From an uncultured bacterium (lineage in GTDB: Bacteria; Cyanobacteriota; Vampirovibrionia; Gastranaerophilales; Gastranaerophilaceae), in assembly GCA_949288685.1 (NCBI GenBank), contig CASELB010000186.1, positions 1 to 6,581 of the forward strand: a DNA stretch of 6,581 nt, given 5' to 3'. Positions within the stretch are counted from its first letter, which is position 1. Every line of letters starts with the position of its first letter. The notes beneath the pieces are model-generated. The model saw nothing but the letters and a program-made list of their open reading frames with translations, was not told the DNA's origin and ran no database searches. Below, piece after piece: positions 1 to 6,508 of this stretch. The translations under genes were made by a program, and so were the position numbers.

Positions 1-36
1 GGGCAAACTCGGTACTGCGTACCTCAAACAGTGCCC
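1..36. repeat. Nested inverted repeat at left edge
   Basis: GGGCA (1-5) pairs with TGCCC (32-36), and inside it GGTAC (11-15) pairs perfectly with GTACC (19-23) around a 3-nt loop. The nested arrangement and the lack of coding capacity suggest the end of a dispersed intergenic repeat or a structured transcript end belonging to a gene left of the window. The element touches the window edge, so its full extent is unknown. Confidence 0.4.
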
Positions 37-81
37 GCTTTTGTAGTTGTTTCACTAACATTGATGGTTCACTCCGCTAAG

Positions 82-126
82 AGTACAGTATTATGTAAGG
101 TGCAATAAATTGCATCCTACAGTACT
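82..126. repeat. Imperfect stem-loop repeat, about 45 nt
   Basis: The arm at 95-106 pairs with 109-120 (12 positions, one A-C mismatch and one G-T wobble, with a very tight tip). An outer AGTAC (82-86) pairs with GTACT (122-126). The heptamer TACAGTA also occurs as a direct repeat at 84-90 and 118-124, near the edges of the hairpin. No ORF covers it. It looks like a small dispersed palindromic repeat. It could instead be a terminator for an upstream gene, but there is no T-tract directly after it. Confidence 0.5.
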
Positions 127-130
127 ATTG

Positions 131-201
131 TGTCATGCTGAACTTGTTTCAGCACCTGTAGCAAATCTCGGGCGAGACCCTGAAATAAATTCAGGATGAC
201 A
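131..201. repeat. Compound palindromic repeat with TGTCAT ends
   Basis: The outer ends TGTCATGCTGAA (131-142) and TTCAGGATGACA (190-201) are inverted copies with one mismatch in 12. Each end also folds on itself: GCTGAA (137-142) with TTCAGC (148-153), and CCTGAA (179-184) with TTCAGG (190-195), both perfect with 5-nt loops. A third palindrome, TCTCG-gg-CGAGA, sits in the middle (166-177). This end-plus-subterminal symmetry is typical of small non-coding mobile or dispersed elements (MITE-like or REP-like). Copy number cannot be seen from one window. Confidence 0.6.
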
Positions 202-268
202 TATTCTTTACCCCCAGAGTGACATAAAAAACATTTAAACCGCCATATAAATCGTAAAAAATTTTCAC
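202..268. other. AT-rich spacer, no gene seen
   Basis: This spacer lies between the repeat cluster and the promoter of the SNF2 gene. I see no open reading frame, RNA gene or strong symmetry in it. The whole of 1-465 lacks a protein gene on either strand. Its content is the three repeats (1-201), this spacer, a promoter and the SNF2 leader. Confidence 0.5.
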
Positions 269-297
269 TTGCACAAAAATTAAAACTATGGTTTAAT
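269..297 (+). promoter_or_regulatory. Sigma-70 type promoter for the SNF2 gene
   Basis: TTGCAC (269-274) and TTTAAT (292-297) are separated by exactly 17 nt. A TG one base upstream of the -10 box (289-290) adds an extended -10 element. Transcription would start near 303-305, giving a leader of about 160 nt before the ATG at 466. The match was judged by eye. It is the best promoter-like arrangement in the left intergenic region. Confidence 0.6.
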
Positions 298-303
298 ACT
301 AGC

Positions 304-317
304 AGGAGTTAGCTCCT
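304..317 (+). promoter_or_regulatory. 5'-terminal hairpin of the SNF2 leader
   Basis: AGGAG (304-308) pairs perfectly with CTCCT (313-317) around the 4-nt loop TTAG. It falls at the predicted transcription start, so the mRNA would begin with a hairpin. In other bacteria such 5' stem-loops protect transcripts from 5'-end-dependent decay; that role here is inference. A second small perfect hairpin, GTCAT-tgt-ATGAC, lies at 394-406 in the same leader. Confidence 0.4.
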
Positions 318-465
318 CTATGACAGATTTGAAATAAGGGTATCTGGTTTAGTCTAAGAATACGGCTTTATTAATCGGTATTTTTTATTGAGTGTCATTG
401 TATGACGATTACTTAATTGTCTATTTATTGTTGATTTTAACCCGAAAAGGAATTAGGCTCATTAG

Positions 466-3400
466 ATGGGTGCGTTTACATTTAATTTTAAGTTTCTGAA
501 AGAAAATGCAACACCTGGCGCATGGCGCAGAGGTTATGAATATTACCAGAAGGATATGATTCTGCAATCTTACCCGGAAAAAAACTTTTATATGGGTAAG
601 GTTAAAGGTAATTTTCAGGATTCATACAATACAGATTTAATTTTTAAGAAGAACAAAGTTGAAGCCCGCTGCAACTGCCCGCTTAAAGATGAATGGTGCA
701 AACACTCCGTTGCTGTTGCCATAAAGGCAATCAATGAAAACGCTTATGAAAAATGGCTTGCGGAAAAAGGCGGTGTCGAAGTTGACCTGTCTGACATTGA
801 CACAGCACATAAAACACCGCCGCAGGGAAATTATATTTTCCACTTCAACCCAAAAAGAAGACAAAATTTCTTTTCAATACTTATCCGCGATCGTTCTACT
901 AACAAAATTGTGCGGTCTATTGAATCGGTTTTAAGACTTCTTATTGAAACGCAGAAAAATGACCCGAATTTTACACTGAACTCTGAACAGAAAGCAGAAT
1001 TTGAAATATTTTCAACCCTTTTAAAAATTGCAAAACAGGACAAAAAAGCCGGCTGGTATGATGTTCCTATCACCAAATTTGCACCGATGTTCGAACTTCT
1101 GTCAAATGTTGAGGAAGTCCTTGATGAAAAAACAAAAGAACGTATACAATTTGTAGATAATGTATGGAATTTAACCCTGTCGGTAAATACTTCCCAAACC
1201 GGCGCAATAATGCTTGCGTTATACTGGAAACGTCCGGATAAAGATGAAATATACCCGTTTGAAGAAGTAAAATATTTTTCAAGACAATTAAAATGGGGAA
1301 GGTATAAAAACCTGATATTTCCTATTAATATTGCAATAAATGAACTTCCGCAAAGTATCATTAAATCAACATTTACAGACTTGAAAGACGCAGACGGCGG
1401 CAAATTTGTCTATGAAGAACTCCCGCACCTTAGAGAAATAATGGAAGTCGAGATTTCAGATAACATTTCAAAACTCCTTCTGGAAGAACGCCCGCCGCTT
1501 AATATCGTTACTCTTGGCATAGATTATGACCAATCACTAAAAGCCTCGCTGGAATTTGAATATGACGGCGTACGTGTTCCTTACTCAAAAACCGATAAAG
1601 GTGCATATATTACAATCAAAAAACCTGATTCAGACCTTGTGTACTGGGTTAAAAGAAATTACAAACACGAGCACGAATCATATCAAATGCTCCTTGCCTG
1701 CAAATTTATTCCGATGCAAACCAATAATCTTGCAATGGAAAAAGAAAATGCGATTGATTTTTACAACTACTATATCCAGCAGGCAGGCGACAATTGGAAA
1801 TTTGTTGAAAAAGACGATATGAGCTTTTTTAAACTCTTAAAAGAACCGTTTAAAATGTGTGCTAAAGTTGACTTTTGTGACGAATCAAATGACAGTTTTG
1901 AAATTCAGCTTTACGGACAGGCAGGTGATGAAGTAATCAGCTTTGACGATATTTATGAAACAATCCAGAATGGAGAGAAATACAGCCGTGTAAGAAGTCT
2001 TGGTTTTGTGGAGTATCCGGCGCAGGATATTTATCAGATGATGCGTTCATTTAACTCTTTTGACGCATACAGAAACAATGAAAACAAGTATATTGTAAAA
2101 ACCTACCGCGCAGGACTTATATCGGAACTTAAAAACCTCGGATTTGAACTTGTACTGTCTGATAATTTTACAAAATTCTGGGAGCAAATTTCCACATTCT
2201 CAACAGGTGACGGCGGAGAAGCATTGCCTGCGGGTGTAAACGCAGAATTTCGTGAATATCAGGTAAAAGGTTTCCACTGGCTCTGGTTTATGTACAAATA
2301 CGGGCTTAACGGTATTCTTGCAGATGATATGGGGCTTGGAAAAACTTTACAGGCTCTAAGTTTGCTGCAAAAAGCAAAGGAAGTCGACGGTGCAGAACCG
2401 ACACTGGTTGTATGCCCGACAACTGTTGTATTTAACTGGGAATCAGAAATAGCAAAATTTACACCTGAACTCTCATGCCTTAAACTTTCCGGCACAGACA
2501 GAGCATCATTATTTAAGAAAATTCCGGAATACGATATTGTAATTACAAGCTACGCACTTGTAAGACGCGATATTGCTAAACTTAAGAAATACAATTTCAG
2601 ATACATTATTCTGGATGAATCGCAAAATATTAAAAATGCTACATCCCAAACCGCACAGGCAGTTAAAACTTTAAGTGCAAAACACAAACTGGCATTATCC
2701 GGTACACCGATTGAAAACAAACTTGAAGAACTATGGTCTGTATTTGATTTCTTGATGCCCGGTTTCTTGTTCTCAATGTCAGAATTTAACTACAGATATG
2801 TCACCCCGATTATGGAACGTCAGGATAAGACCGTTGAAAAACGTTTAAAACTGCAAATTTATCCGTTTATCCTCAGACGTATGAAACGCGACGTTGCAAA
2901 AGACCTGCCGGATAAAGTTGAAAATATGGCATACTGTGAACTTACTGACGAACAAAAAGATTTCTATCTGGAAGTACTTGATTCAACAAAAGAAGAATTA
3001 TTTAAGAGTATTGAAATGAACGGGCTTGAAAAGAGTCGTATGTCAATATTCTCAGCGCTTTTAAGACTTCGTCAAATATGCTGCCACCCGAGACTTTACG
3101 ACAAAGAACACGTTAAAGGTGTTATCAAATCAGGCAAATTTGAATACTTAAAAGGAATGCTTGAACAAATTATTGCGGAAAAACACAGAGTACTTTTGTT
3201 CAGCCAATTTGTTGATATGCTTGATATTATAAAAGGCTGGCTTGAACGCGAGGGAATACCTTACGAATATTTAACAGGAAAAACCAAAGACAGACAGGCC
3301 GCGGTTGAAAACTTTAATAATAATCCGAATATTCCTATATTCCTTGTCAGCTTAAAAGCCGGCGGCACCGGACTGAACCTTACAGGCGCAGATTATGTTA

Positions 3401-3642
3401 TTCACTATGACCCGTGGTGGAACCCTGCTGTAGAAGACCAGGCAACAGACCGTGCTTATCGTATCGGGCAGACTAAAAAAGTGTTCGTATACAGACTTAT
3501 TACAAAAAATACCGTTGAAGAAAAAATCCAAAAACTTAAAACCAGAAAAAGAAATCTTGTTGACAGCGTAATTTCTATTGACAGAAACATTGTTAAATCC
3601 TTAACAATGGATGATATTAAAGACATCTTCTCCGCTGAATAA
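466..3642 (+). CDS. SWIM zinc-finger SNF2-family DNA-dependent ATPase/helicase-like protein
   Basis: 1058 residues. An N-terminal SWIM zinc finger (C69, C71, C78, H80; CxCx6CxH) is followed by about 500 residues without motifs I can name, the position and size expected for the bacterial SNF2-associated region. The ATPase core then runs from REYQ (596-599) through Walker A DDMGLGKT (620-627), motif II DESQ (717-720), motif III SGTP (745-748), and the second RecA lobe with GGTGLN (966-971) and motif VI DQATDRAYRIGQ (991-1002). All catalytic motifs look intact, so an active cytoplasmic ATPase that translocates on DNA is expected. The physiological role of such bacterial proteins is poorly defined; remodelling of DNA-protein or transcription complexes is plausible. 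The start at ATG 466 has AGG at 455-457 (8-nt spacing) and a better AAGGA further off (447-451), so initiation may be modest. It appears monocistronic, with its own promoter and terminator. Confidence 0.95.
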   Translation: MGAFTFNFKFLKENATPGAWRRGYEYYQKDMILQSYPEKNFYMGKVKGNFQDSYNTDLIFKKNKVEARCNCPLKDEWCKHSVAVAIKAINENAYEKWLAEKGGVEVDLSDIDTAHKTPPQGNYIFHFNPKRRQNFFSILIRDRSTNKIVRSIESVLRLLIETQKNDPNFTLNSEQKAEFEIFSTLLKIAKQDKKAGWYDVPITKFAPMFELLSNVEEVLDEKTKERIQFVDNVWNLTLSVNTSQTGAIMLALYWKRPDKDEIYPFEEVKYFSRQLKWGRYKNLIFPINIAINELPQSIIKSTFTDLKDADGGKFVYEELPHLREIMEVEISDNISKLLLEERPPLNIVTLGIDYDQSLKASLEFEYDGVRVPYSKTDKGAYITIKKPDSDLVYWVKRNYKHEHESYQMLLACKFIPMQTNNLAMEKENAIDFYNYYIQQAGDNWKFVEKDDMSFFKLLKEPFKMCAKVDFCDESNDSFEIQLYGQAGDEVISFDDIYETIQNGEKYSRVRSLGFVEYPAQDIYQMMRSFNSFDAYRNNENKYIVKTYRAGLISELKNLGFELVLSDNFTKFWEQISTFSTGDGGEALPAGVNAEFREYQVKGFHWLWFMYKYGLNGILADDMGLGKTLQALSLLQKAKEVDGAEPTLVVCPTTVVFNWESEIAKFTPELSCLKLSGTDRASLFKKIPEYDIVITSYALVRRDIAKLKKYNFRYIILDESQNIKNATSQTAQAVKTLSAKHKLALSGTPIENKLEELWSVFDFLMPGFLFSMSEFNYRYVTPIMERQDKTVEKRLKLQIYPFILRRMKRDVAKDLPDKVENMAYCELTDEQKDFYLEVLDSTKEELFKSIEMNGLEKSRMSIFSALLRLRQICCHPRLYDKEHVKGVIKSGKFEYLKGMLEQIIAEKHRVLLFSQFVDMLDIIKGWLEREGIPYEYLTGKTKDRQAAVENFNNNPNIPIFLVSLKAGGTGLNLTGADYVIHYDPWWNPAVEDQATDRAYRIGQTKKVFVYRLITKNTVEEKIQKLKTRKRNLVDSVISIDRNIVKSLTMDDIKDIFSAE

Positions 3643-3653
3643 TAATGTATATA

Positions 3654-3699
3654 AAACATTTTACCCCTTTCGTAAAGCTCGAAAGGGGGTAAAATGTTT
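3654..3699. terminator. Bidirectional terminator between convergent genes
   Basis: A 19-nt left arm (3654-3672) pairs with a 20-nt right arm (3680-3699) with a single bulged G and a 7-nt loop. It lies 12 nt after the SNF2 stop and 27 nt after the stop of the opposing gene. The GC core (CCCCTTTCG with CGAAAGGGGG) is flanked by A/T-only pairs, giving T-containing tails in both directions, though neither side has a long unbroken U-tract. Its position between two converging stop codons strongly supports a shared terminator. Confidence 0.75.
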
Positions 3700-3726
3700 A
3701 TTAAGAGAGGTATTAGTATTAATTTA

Positions 3727-4158
3727 TTAGTTCAATCCGTAGTTAAAGTCATTGCTGATATTGTTAGAAAGCATTTCTTCATAAGATTCAATATACGCTT
3801 CGATTTCTGTTAATTCTGTATCTGCTGTTGTGATTTGATTGTCTAAATCTGTTTCCCAGGCAGTTAATTCAGCGTTATAAATTTCATATTCTGCTTCGAT
3901 TTTATCAATTGCATCTTGATATTCATCAATTTCAGTGTAAGCTGTAATATCAGCATAAATTGTATCTTTGCCTGCTTCAAATTCTGCTTTCCATTTATTT
4001 TTTTGTTCAGCTTTTTGAGCTTGTGTAAGTTGCATAAAATCAAGTTGTTCGTTTGTAGCAAGACGTTTTTGCGATTGATAATCAGTAATATCTAATTGCA
4101 ATCTGTTGCGTCTGAGCTTGTAAGCCATTAATGTTTCGTTTAAGTTTGCAATAGCCAT
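3727..4158 (-). CDS. Unrecognised helical, coiled-coil-like protein (143 aa)
   Basis: I do not recognise this family. The 143 residues contain no valine, proline, cysteine or histidine, and only two glycines. Leucine, isoleucine, tyrosine, glutamate and glutamine recur at helical spacings, so a long helical hairpin or coiled coil is likely. The chain is polarised: the first 60 residues are basic (KLRRNR near residue 15, KNKWK near 55), while residues 70-130 are dominated by D, E and T. It ends in an Asn-rich tail with aromatics (SNNISNDFNYGLN). No signal peptide or membrane segment is visible, so it is probably cytoplasmic or delivered by a leaderless route. The start is well supported by AAAGGTG at 4166-4172, 7 nt from the ATG. 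It is a single gene, convergent with the SNF2 gene and divergent from lpdA. Structural, scaffold or secretion-apparatus roles would fit the shape, but nothing here decides. Confidence 0.8.
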   Translation of the reverse strand: MAIANLNETLMAYKLRRNRLQLDITDYQSQKRLATNEQLDFMQLTQAQKAEQKNKWKAEFEAGKDTIYADITAYTEIDEYQDAIDKIEAEYEIYNAELTAWETDLDNQITTADTELTEIEAYIESYEEMLSNNISNDFNYGLN

Positions 4159-4165
4159 CTTGTTA

Positions 4166-4172
4166 CACCTTT
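4166..4172 (-). promoter_or_regulatory. Ribosome binding site of the 143-aa protein gene
   Basis: On the minus strand this reads AAAGGTG, a good Shine-Dalgarno match ending 7 nt before the ATG at 4158-4156. It fixes the start and argues that the unrecognised ORF is truly translated. Confidence 0.7.
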
Positions 4173-4196
4173 GTCTTATATCTTACATATATATAA

Positions 4197-4222
4197 AGTA
4201 TATTTATAAACCCCAATTTCAA
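4197..4222 (-). promoter_or_regulatory. Weak promoter candidate for the 143-aa protein gene
   Basis: On the minus strand TTGAAA (4222-4217) precedes TATACT (4202-4197), but with a 14-nt gap that is short for sigma-70. Other AT-rich hexamers nearby (TTTATA, 19-nt gap) could serve instead. A promoter must lie in this divergent region; the exact boxes are uncertain. Confidence 0.25.
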
Positions 4223-4253
4223 TGTTAAAATAATTTGTTACAAATCTTAACAT
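4222..4253. promoter_or_regulatory. Nested palindrome, putative operator in divergent region
   Basis: ATGTTAA (4222-4228) and TTAACAT (4247-4253) are a perfect 7-bp inverted repeat. Inside it ATTTG (4233-4237) and CAAAT (4241-4245) form a second perfect inverted repeat around TTA. The site sits between the start regions of two divergent genes, just upstream of the lpdA promoter candidate and overlapping the -35 region of the opposite one. That placement suits a regulator-binding site, but the protein is unknown. Confidence 0.4.
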
Positions 4254-4255
4254 AC

Positions 4256-4285
4256 TTGGTAGCACTAAACCTACGCAGATAAAAT
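4256..4285 (+). promoter_or_regulatory. Promoter candidate for lpdA-lipA
   Basis: TTGGTA (4256-4261) and TAAAAT (4280-4285) are separated by 18 nt, placing the transcription start near 4292 and giving a leader of about 40 nt before the ATG at 4333. A second TAAAAT lies at 4295-4300 in very AT-rich DNA, so the exact -10 is not certain. Confidence 0.4.
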
Positions 4286-4320
4286 ATTTTGTTTTAAAAT
4301 AAAATAAACTATTGCAAATT

Positions 4321-4327
4321 GAGGAGA
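4321..4327 (+). promoter_or_regulatory. Ribosome binding site that fixes the lpdA start
   Basis: GAGGAGA is a strong Shine-Dalgarno sequence; its GGAG core ends 6 nt before ATG 4333. The frame is open back to a TTG at 4312, but that codon would place the binding site inside the coding region and has no site of its own, so ATG 4333 is chosen. Confidence 0.8.
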
Positions 4328-4332
4328 CATTA

Positions 4333-5571
4333 ATGACCGTTTATGATTACGGAATAATAGGAGGCGGACCGGCAGGGTACTCTGCCGCGATTTATGCCGC
4401 AAAACTCGGTAAAAGTGTAGTTTTATTTGAAAAAGATAAAATCGGCGGAACCTGCCTCAACCGCGGTTGCATCCCTACAAAAACTTTTCTGCACTGGGCT
4501 GATTTGTATACGGAATTTAAATCCGGAGTAAAAAAAGATATTTACCGCGCTCCTGAACTCGGATTTAGTTTTGATAAAATTGCAGAGGAGAAAGAGAATG
4601 TTTGCAATAATTTGCGAAAAGCGCTGGAACTTGTGCTAAAAACAATGAAAGTAAATATAATCCCTTATGAAGCAAGCATTACGGATAATGGAGAAATTAT
4701 CGCAAACGGAGAAATTTTTAATTGTAACGAAATAATTGTTGCAACGGGCGCCAAACCAAAAGAAATTAAAGGACTGGAGTTTGACGGAGAGTTTATTTTA
4801 TCATCAGATGATATTCTGAATTTAAAAAAACTGCCTGATAAAATTGTTATACTTGGCTCCGGCGCTATAGGTATTGAGTGGGCAAGAATATTTGCCGCCT
4901 TTGATGTTGATGTTACGATTGTTGAAGCAGCACCTAATCTGTTACCGCTTGCAGATGTTGAGGTGTCAAAAAGAATTGAGCGTATATTTAAAAAGAGCGG
5001 AATAAAATATTATACAAATTGCAGCATAACTTCTGCGGACAAATCAGAGAAAACCGTAACACTGTTAAATGGTGAGGTTCTGCATACTGACATACTTTTT
5101 GTTGCTGCAGGACGGGTTAGCTGCGATATCGGGAATTACGGACAAAACGTAAAAGTGATAGGAGATTGCGCGGGAGAAATACAGCTTGCACACTATGCAA
5201 CATGTCAGGCAAAAAACTTAATTCTCGGAATACCTTATAACAAAGAACTCATACCCTCGGTTGTATACGGCAGCCCAGAAATTGCCTGGGTCGGGAAACG
5301 TGAACAGGACGGAGAGTTTAAAAAAGTGCTTTTGCCAATAACAGCACTCGGCAAAGCACAGTGTGATAACTGTACCGAAGGATTTATTAAACTTCTGGTT
5401 GAAAATAACCTGATAAGAGGAGCGCATATTATTTCAAAAGAAGCCTCCGCGCTTATACAACAAATTGTTATAGCAATGCAAAATAATATTCCTGTCGAAA
5501 AATTGAAAGAAGTTTGTTTTGCACACCCTACTTATTCAGAAGGGATTTTTGAGGGATTAATGCGATTATGA
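4333..5571 (+). CDS. lpdA: Dihydrolipoyl dehydrogenase (E3/L-protein), compact form
   Basis: 412 residues; a cytoplasmic FAD flavoenzyme that reoxidises dihydrolipoyl groups with NAD+ in 2-oxoacid dehydrogenase or glycine cleavage complexes. Visible parts in order: FAD-binding GGGPAG (10-15); redox-active disulfide C41-x4-C46 in a GGTCLNRGCIPTK context; NAD-binding GSGAIG (175-180) with E198 at the end of the second strand, as in NAD- rather than NADP-preferring members; the second FAD motif GD (277-278); and the C-terminal dimer domain ending with the catalytic pair H398 and E403 in HPTYSE. It is shorter than the usual 460-475 residues. Only 15 residues separate GR (260-261) from GD (277-278), against 38 in E. 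coli Lpd as I recall it, and the C-terminus stops 9 residues after E403. The start is ATG 4333, set by GAGGAGA. First gene of an operon with lipA. A related disulfide oxidoreductase is possible, but the motifs and neighbour favour Lpd. Confidence 0.88.
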   Translation: MTVYDYGIIGGGPAGYSAAIYAAKLGKSVVLFEKDKIGGTCLNRGCIPTKTFLHWADLYTEFKSGVKKDIYRAPELGFSFDKIAEEKENVCNNLRKALELVLKTMKVNIIPYEASITDNGEIIANGEIFNCNEIIVATGAKPKEIKGLEFDGEFILSSDDILNLKKLPDKIVILGSGAIGIEWARIFAAFDVDVTIVEAAPNLLPLADVEVSKRIERIFKKSGIKYYTNCSITSADKSEKTVTLLNGEVLHTDILFVAAGRVSCDIGNYGQNVKVIGDCAGEIQLAHYATCQAKNLILGIPYNKELIPSVVYGSPEIAWVGKREQDGEFKKVLLPITALGKAQCDNCTEGFIKLLVENNLIRGAHIISKEASALIQQIVIAMQNNIPVEKLKEVCFAHPTYSEGIFEGLMRL

Positions 5572-6419
5572 CACGACTTCCCGAATATTTAAAAAGACCG
5601 ATTATAAATACGGAAAAAACTAAAATTGTAAGACATATTTTAAAAGATAAGTGTCTTAACACGGTATGCGAAAACGCACGCTGCCCTAACAAAAACGAAT
5701 GTTACCAGAAAAATACCGCAACTTTTCTGATTATGGGAAACGTTTGCACCAGAAATTGCAAATACTGTAATATTTCTTCTGCACGCCCTGAACCGCTTGA
5801 TAAAAATGAACCAATACATATTGCAGAAGCAGTTAGAGATTTGGGGCTTAAGTGGACGGTTATTACTTCCGTTACACGCGACGATCTGCCTGACGGAGGA
5901 GCAGAACATTTTGCACAATGTATTTACGAGATTAGAAAACTCACCCCTCAAACAAAAATTGAAATCCTTACACCCGATTTTAAAGGGAAAACATCAGCAC
6001 TGGACACTATTATTAATGCTGCTCCTGACGTTTTTAATCACAATATTGAAACTGTCAGAACAATTTTTAAAACAGCACGCCCGCAAGGGAATTATGATGT
6101 TTCGCTTGACGTACTTAAATACATAAGAGAACACAGTAATATAAAAACAAAATCCGGTTTAATGGTGGGACTGGGCGAAAGTCTTGATGATATAAAATCA
6201 ACACTTGAGGATTTAAGACAAATAAACTGCGATATTTTAACAATCGGGCAGTATATCCAGCCATCAAAACAACATCTTGAGGTTGCAAAATATTATACTC
6301 TTGAAGAGTTTGAAGAGCTTAAGCAACTTGCACGCGATACCGGATTTAAGAATTTTCAAATCGGACCGCTCGTAAGAAGCTCATATAAAGCAGCCGAAAC
6401 CGCAGACAATTTGTATTAA
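5568..6419 (+). CDS. lipA: Lipoyl synthase (radical SAM)
   Basis: 283 residues, a normal length for LipA. The enzyme inserts two sulfur atoms at C6 and C8 of octanoyl groups on lipoyl domains, using one 4Fe-4S cluster to cleave SAM and a second that is sacrificed as sulfur donor. Both sets of ligands are visible: auxiliary cluster C34-x4-C39-x5-C45 (in CPNKNEC) and radical SAM C60-x3-C64-x2-C67. The C-terminal RSSY (270-273), whose serine ligates the auxiliary cluster in characterised LipA proteins, is also present. Other family hallmarks are DGGAEHF, GLMVGLGE and IGQYIQPS. It overlaps lpdA by ATGA and has only a distant GAGGG (5551-5555, 12-nt gap), so translation is probably coupled to lpdA. 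No octanoyltransferase (LipB) or ligase (LplA) is in the window, so the octanoyl supply must be encoded elsewhere. Confidence 0.96.
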   Translation: MTRLPEYLKRPIINTEKTKIVRHILKDKCLNTVCENARCPNKNECYQKNTATFLIMGNVCTRNCKYCNISSARPEPLDKNEPIHIAEAVRDLGLKWTVITSVTRDDLPDGGAEHFAQCIYEIRKLTPQTKIEILTPDFKGKTSALDTIINAAPDVFNHNIETVRTIFKTARPQGNYDVSLDVLKYIREHSNIKTKSGLMVGLGESLDDIKSTLEDLRQINCDILTIGQYIQPSKQHLEVAKYYTLEEFEELKQLARDTGFKNFQIGPLVRSSYKAAETADNLY

Positions 6420-6433
6420 ATTTGTATTATTGC

Positions 6434-6480
6434 AATGCATATTTAAACATTATTTATAATGTATTGCATTATTTTCTTTT
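6434..6480 (+). terminator. AT-rich palindrome with T-rich tail after lipA
   Basis: ACATTAT (6447-6453) pairs perfectly with ATAATGT (6456-6462), and the flanks AATGCATA (6434-6441) and TATTGCATT (6462-6470) extend the symmetry with a one-base bulge. ATTTTCTTTT follows at 6471-6480. Lying 14 nt after the lipA stop, it can act as the end of the lpdA-lipA transcript. Its low GC content makes it a weak classical terminator, and it overlaps possible promoter boxes of the next gene, so it may instead or also be an operator. Confidence 0.45.
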
Positions 6481-6495
6481 AAACGTGTTTATAAT
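6464..6495 (+). promoter_or_regulatory. Promoter candidate for the gene at the right edge
   Basis: A perfect TATAAT at 6490-6495 lies 63 nt before the ATG at 6559. The nearest -35-like hexamer, TTGCAT (6464-6469), is 20 nt away, which is longer than ideal. An identical 10-mer TTTATAATGT occurs at 6453-6462 and 6488-6497, giving a second possible -10 at 6455-6460, with TTGCAA (6430-6435) 19 nt upstream. At least one of the two boxes is likely functional. Confidence 0.4.
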
Positions 6496-6508
6496 GTGCT
6501 ATATGAAT

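Noticed and set aside
1..240. tRNA, small structured RNA or CRISPR array in the left intergenic region
   Set aside because: No cloverleaf with a T-arm and acceptor pairing is visible. The hairpins differ from each other and are not evenly spaced direct repeats, so neither a tRNA nor a CRISPR array is supported.
320..337. Five-codon leader peptide (MTDLK) upstream of the SNF2 gene
   Set aside because: An AGGAG lies 11 nt before it, but that sequence falls at the predicted transcription start and is paired in a hairpin. An ORF this short is easily due to chance.
359..387. Attenuator-type terminator in the SNF2 leader
   Set aside because: AATAC (359-363) can pair with GTATT (379-383) before a T-run, but the stem is only 5 AT-rich pairs with a large loop, too weak to call.
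831..1403. Long antisense open frame (190 codons) opposite the SNF2 gene
   Set aside because: It lies wholly inside a well-supported gene, its translation shows no recognisable domain, and I saw no convincing ribosome binding site. It is a by-product of codon use in the real gene.
466..4158. A novel defence system built from the SNF2 ATPase and the neighbouring helical protein
   Set aside because: The two genes converge on a shared terminator, so they are not co-transcribed. The small protein shows no nuclease, methylase or toxin motif, and no other defence-type gene is in the window.
4312..4332. Seven-residue N-terminal extension of lpdA from a TTG codon
   Set aside because: It would place the strong GAGGAGA ribosome binding site inside the coding region and add residues before the normal FAD-binding start. 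ATG 4333 is far better supported.
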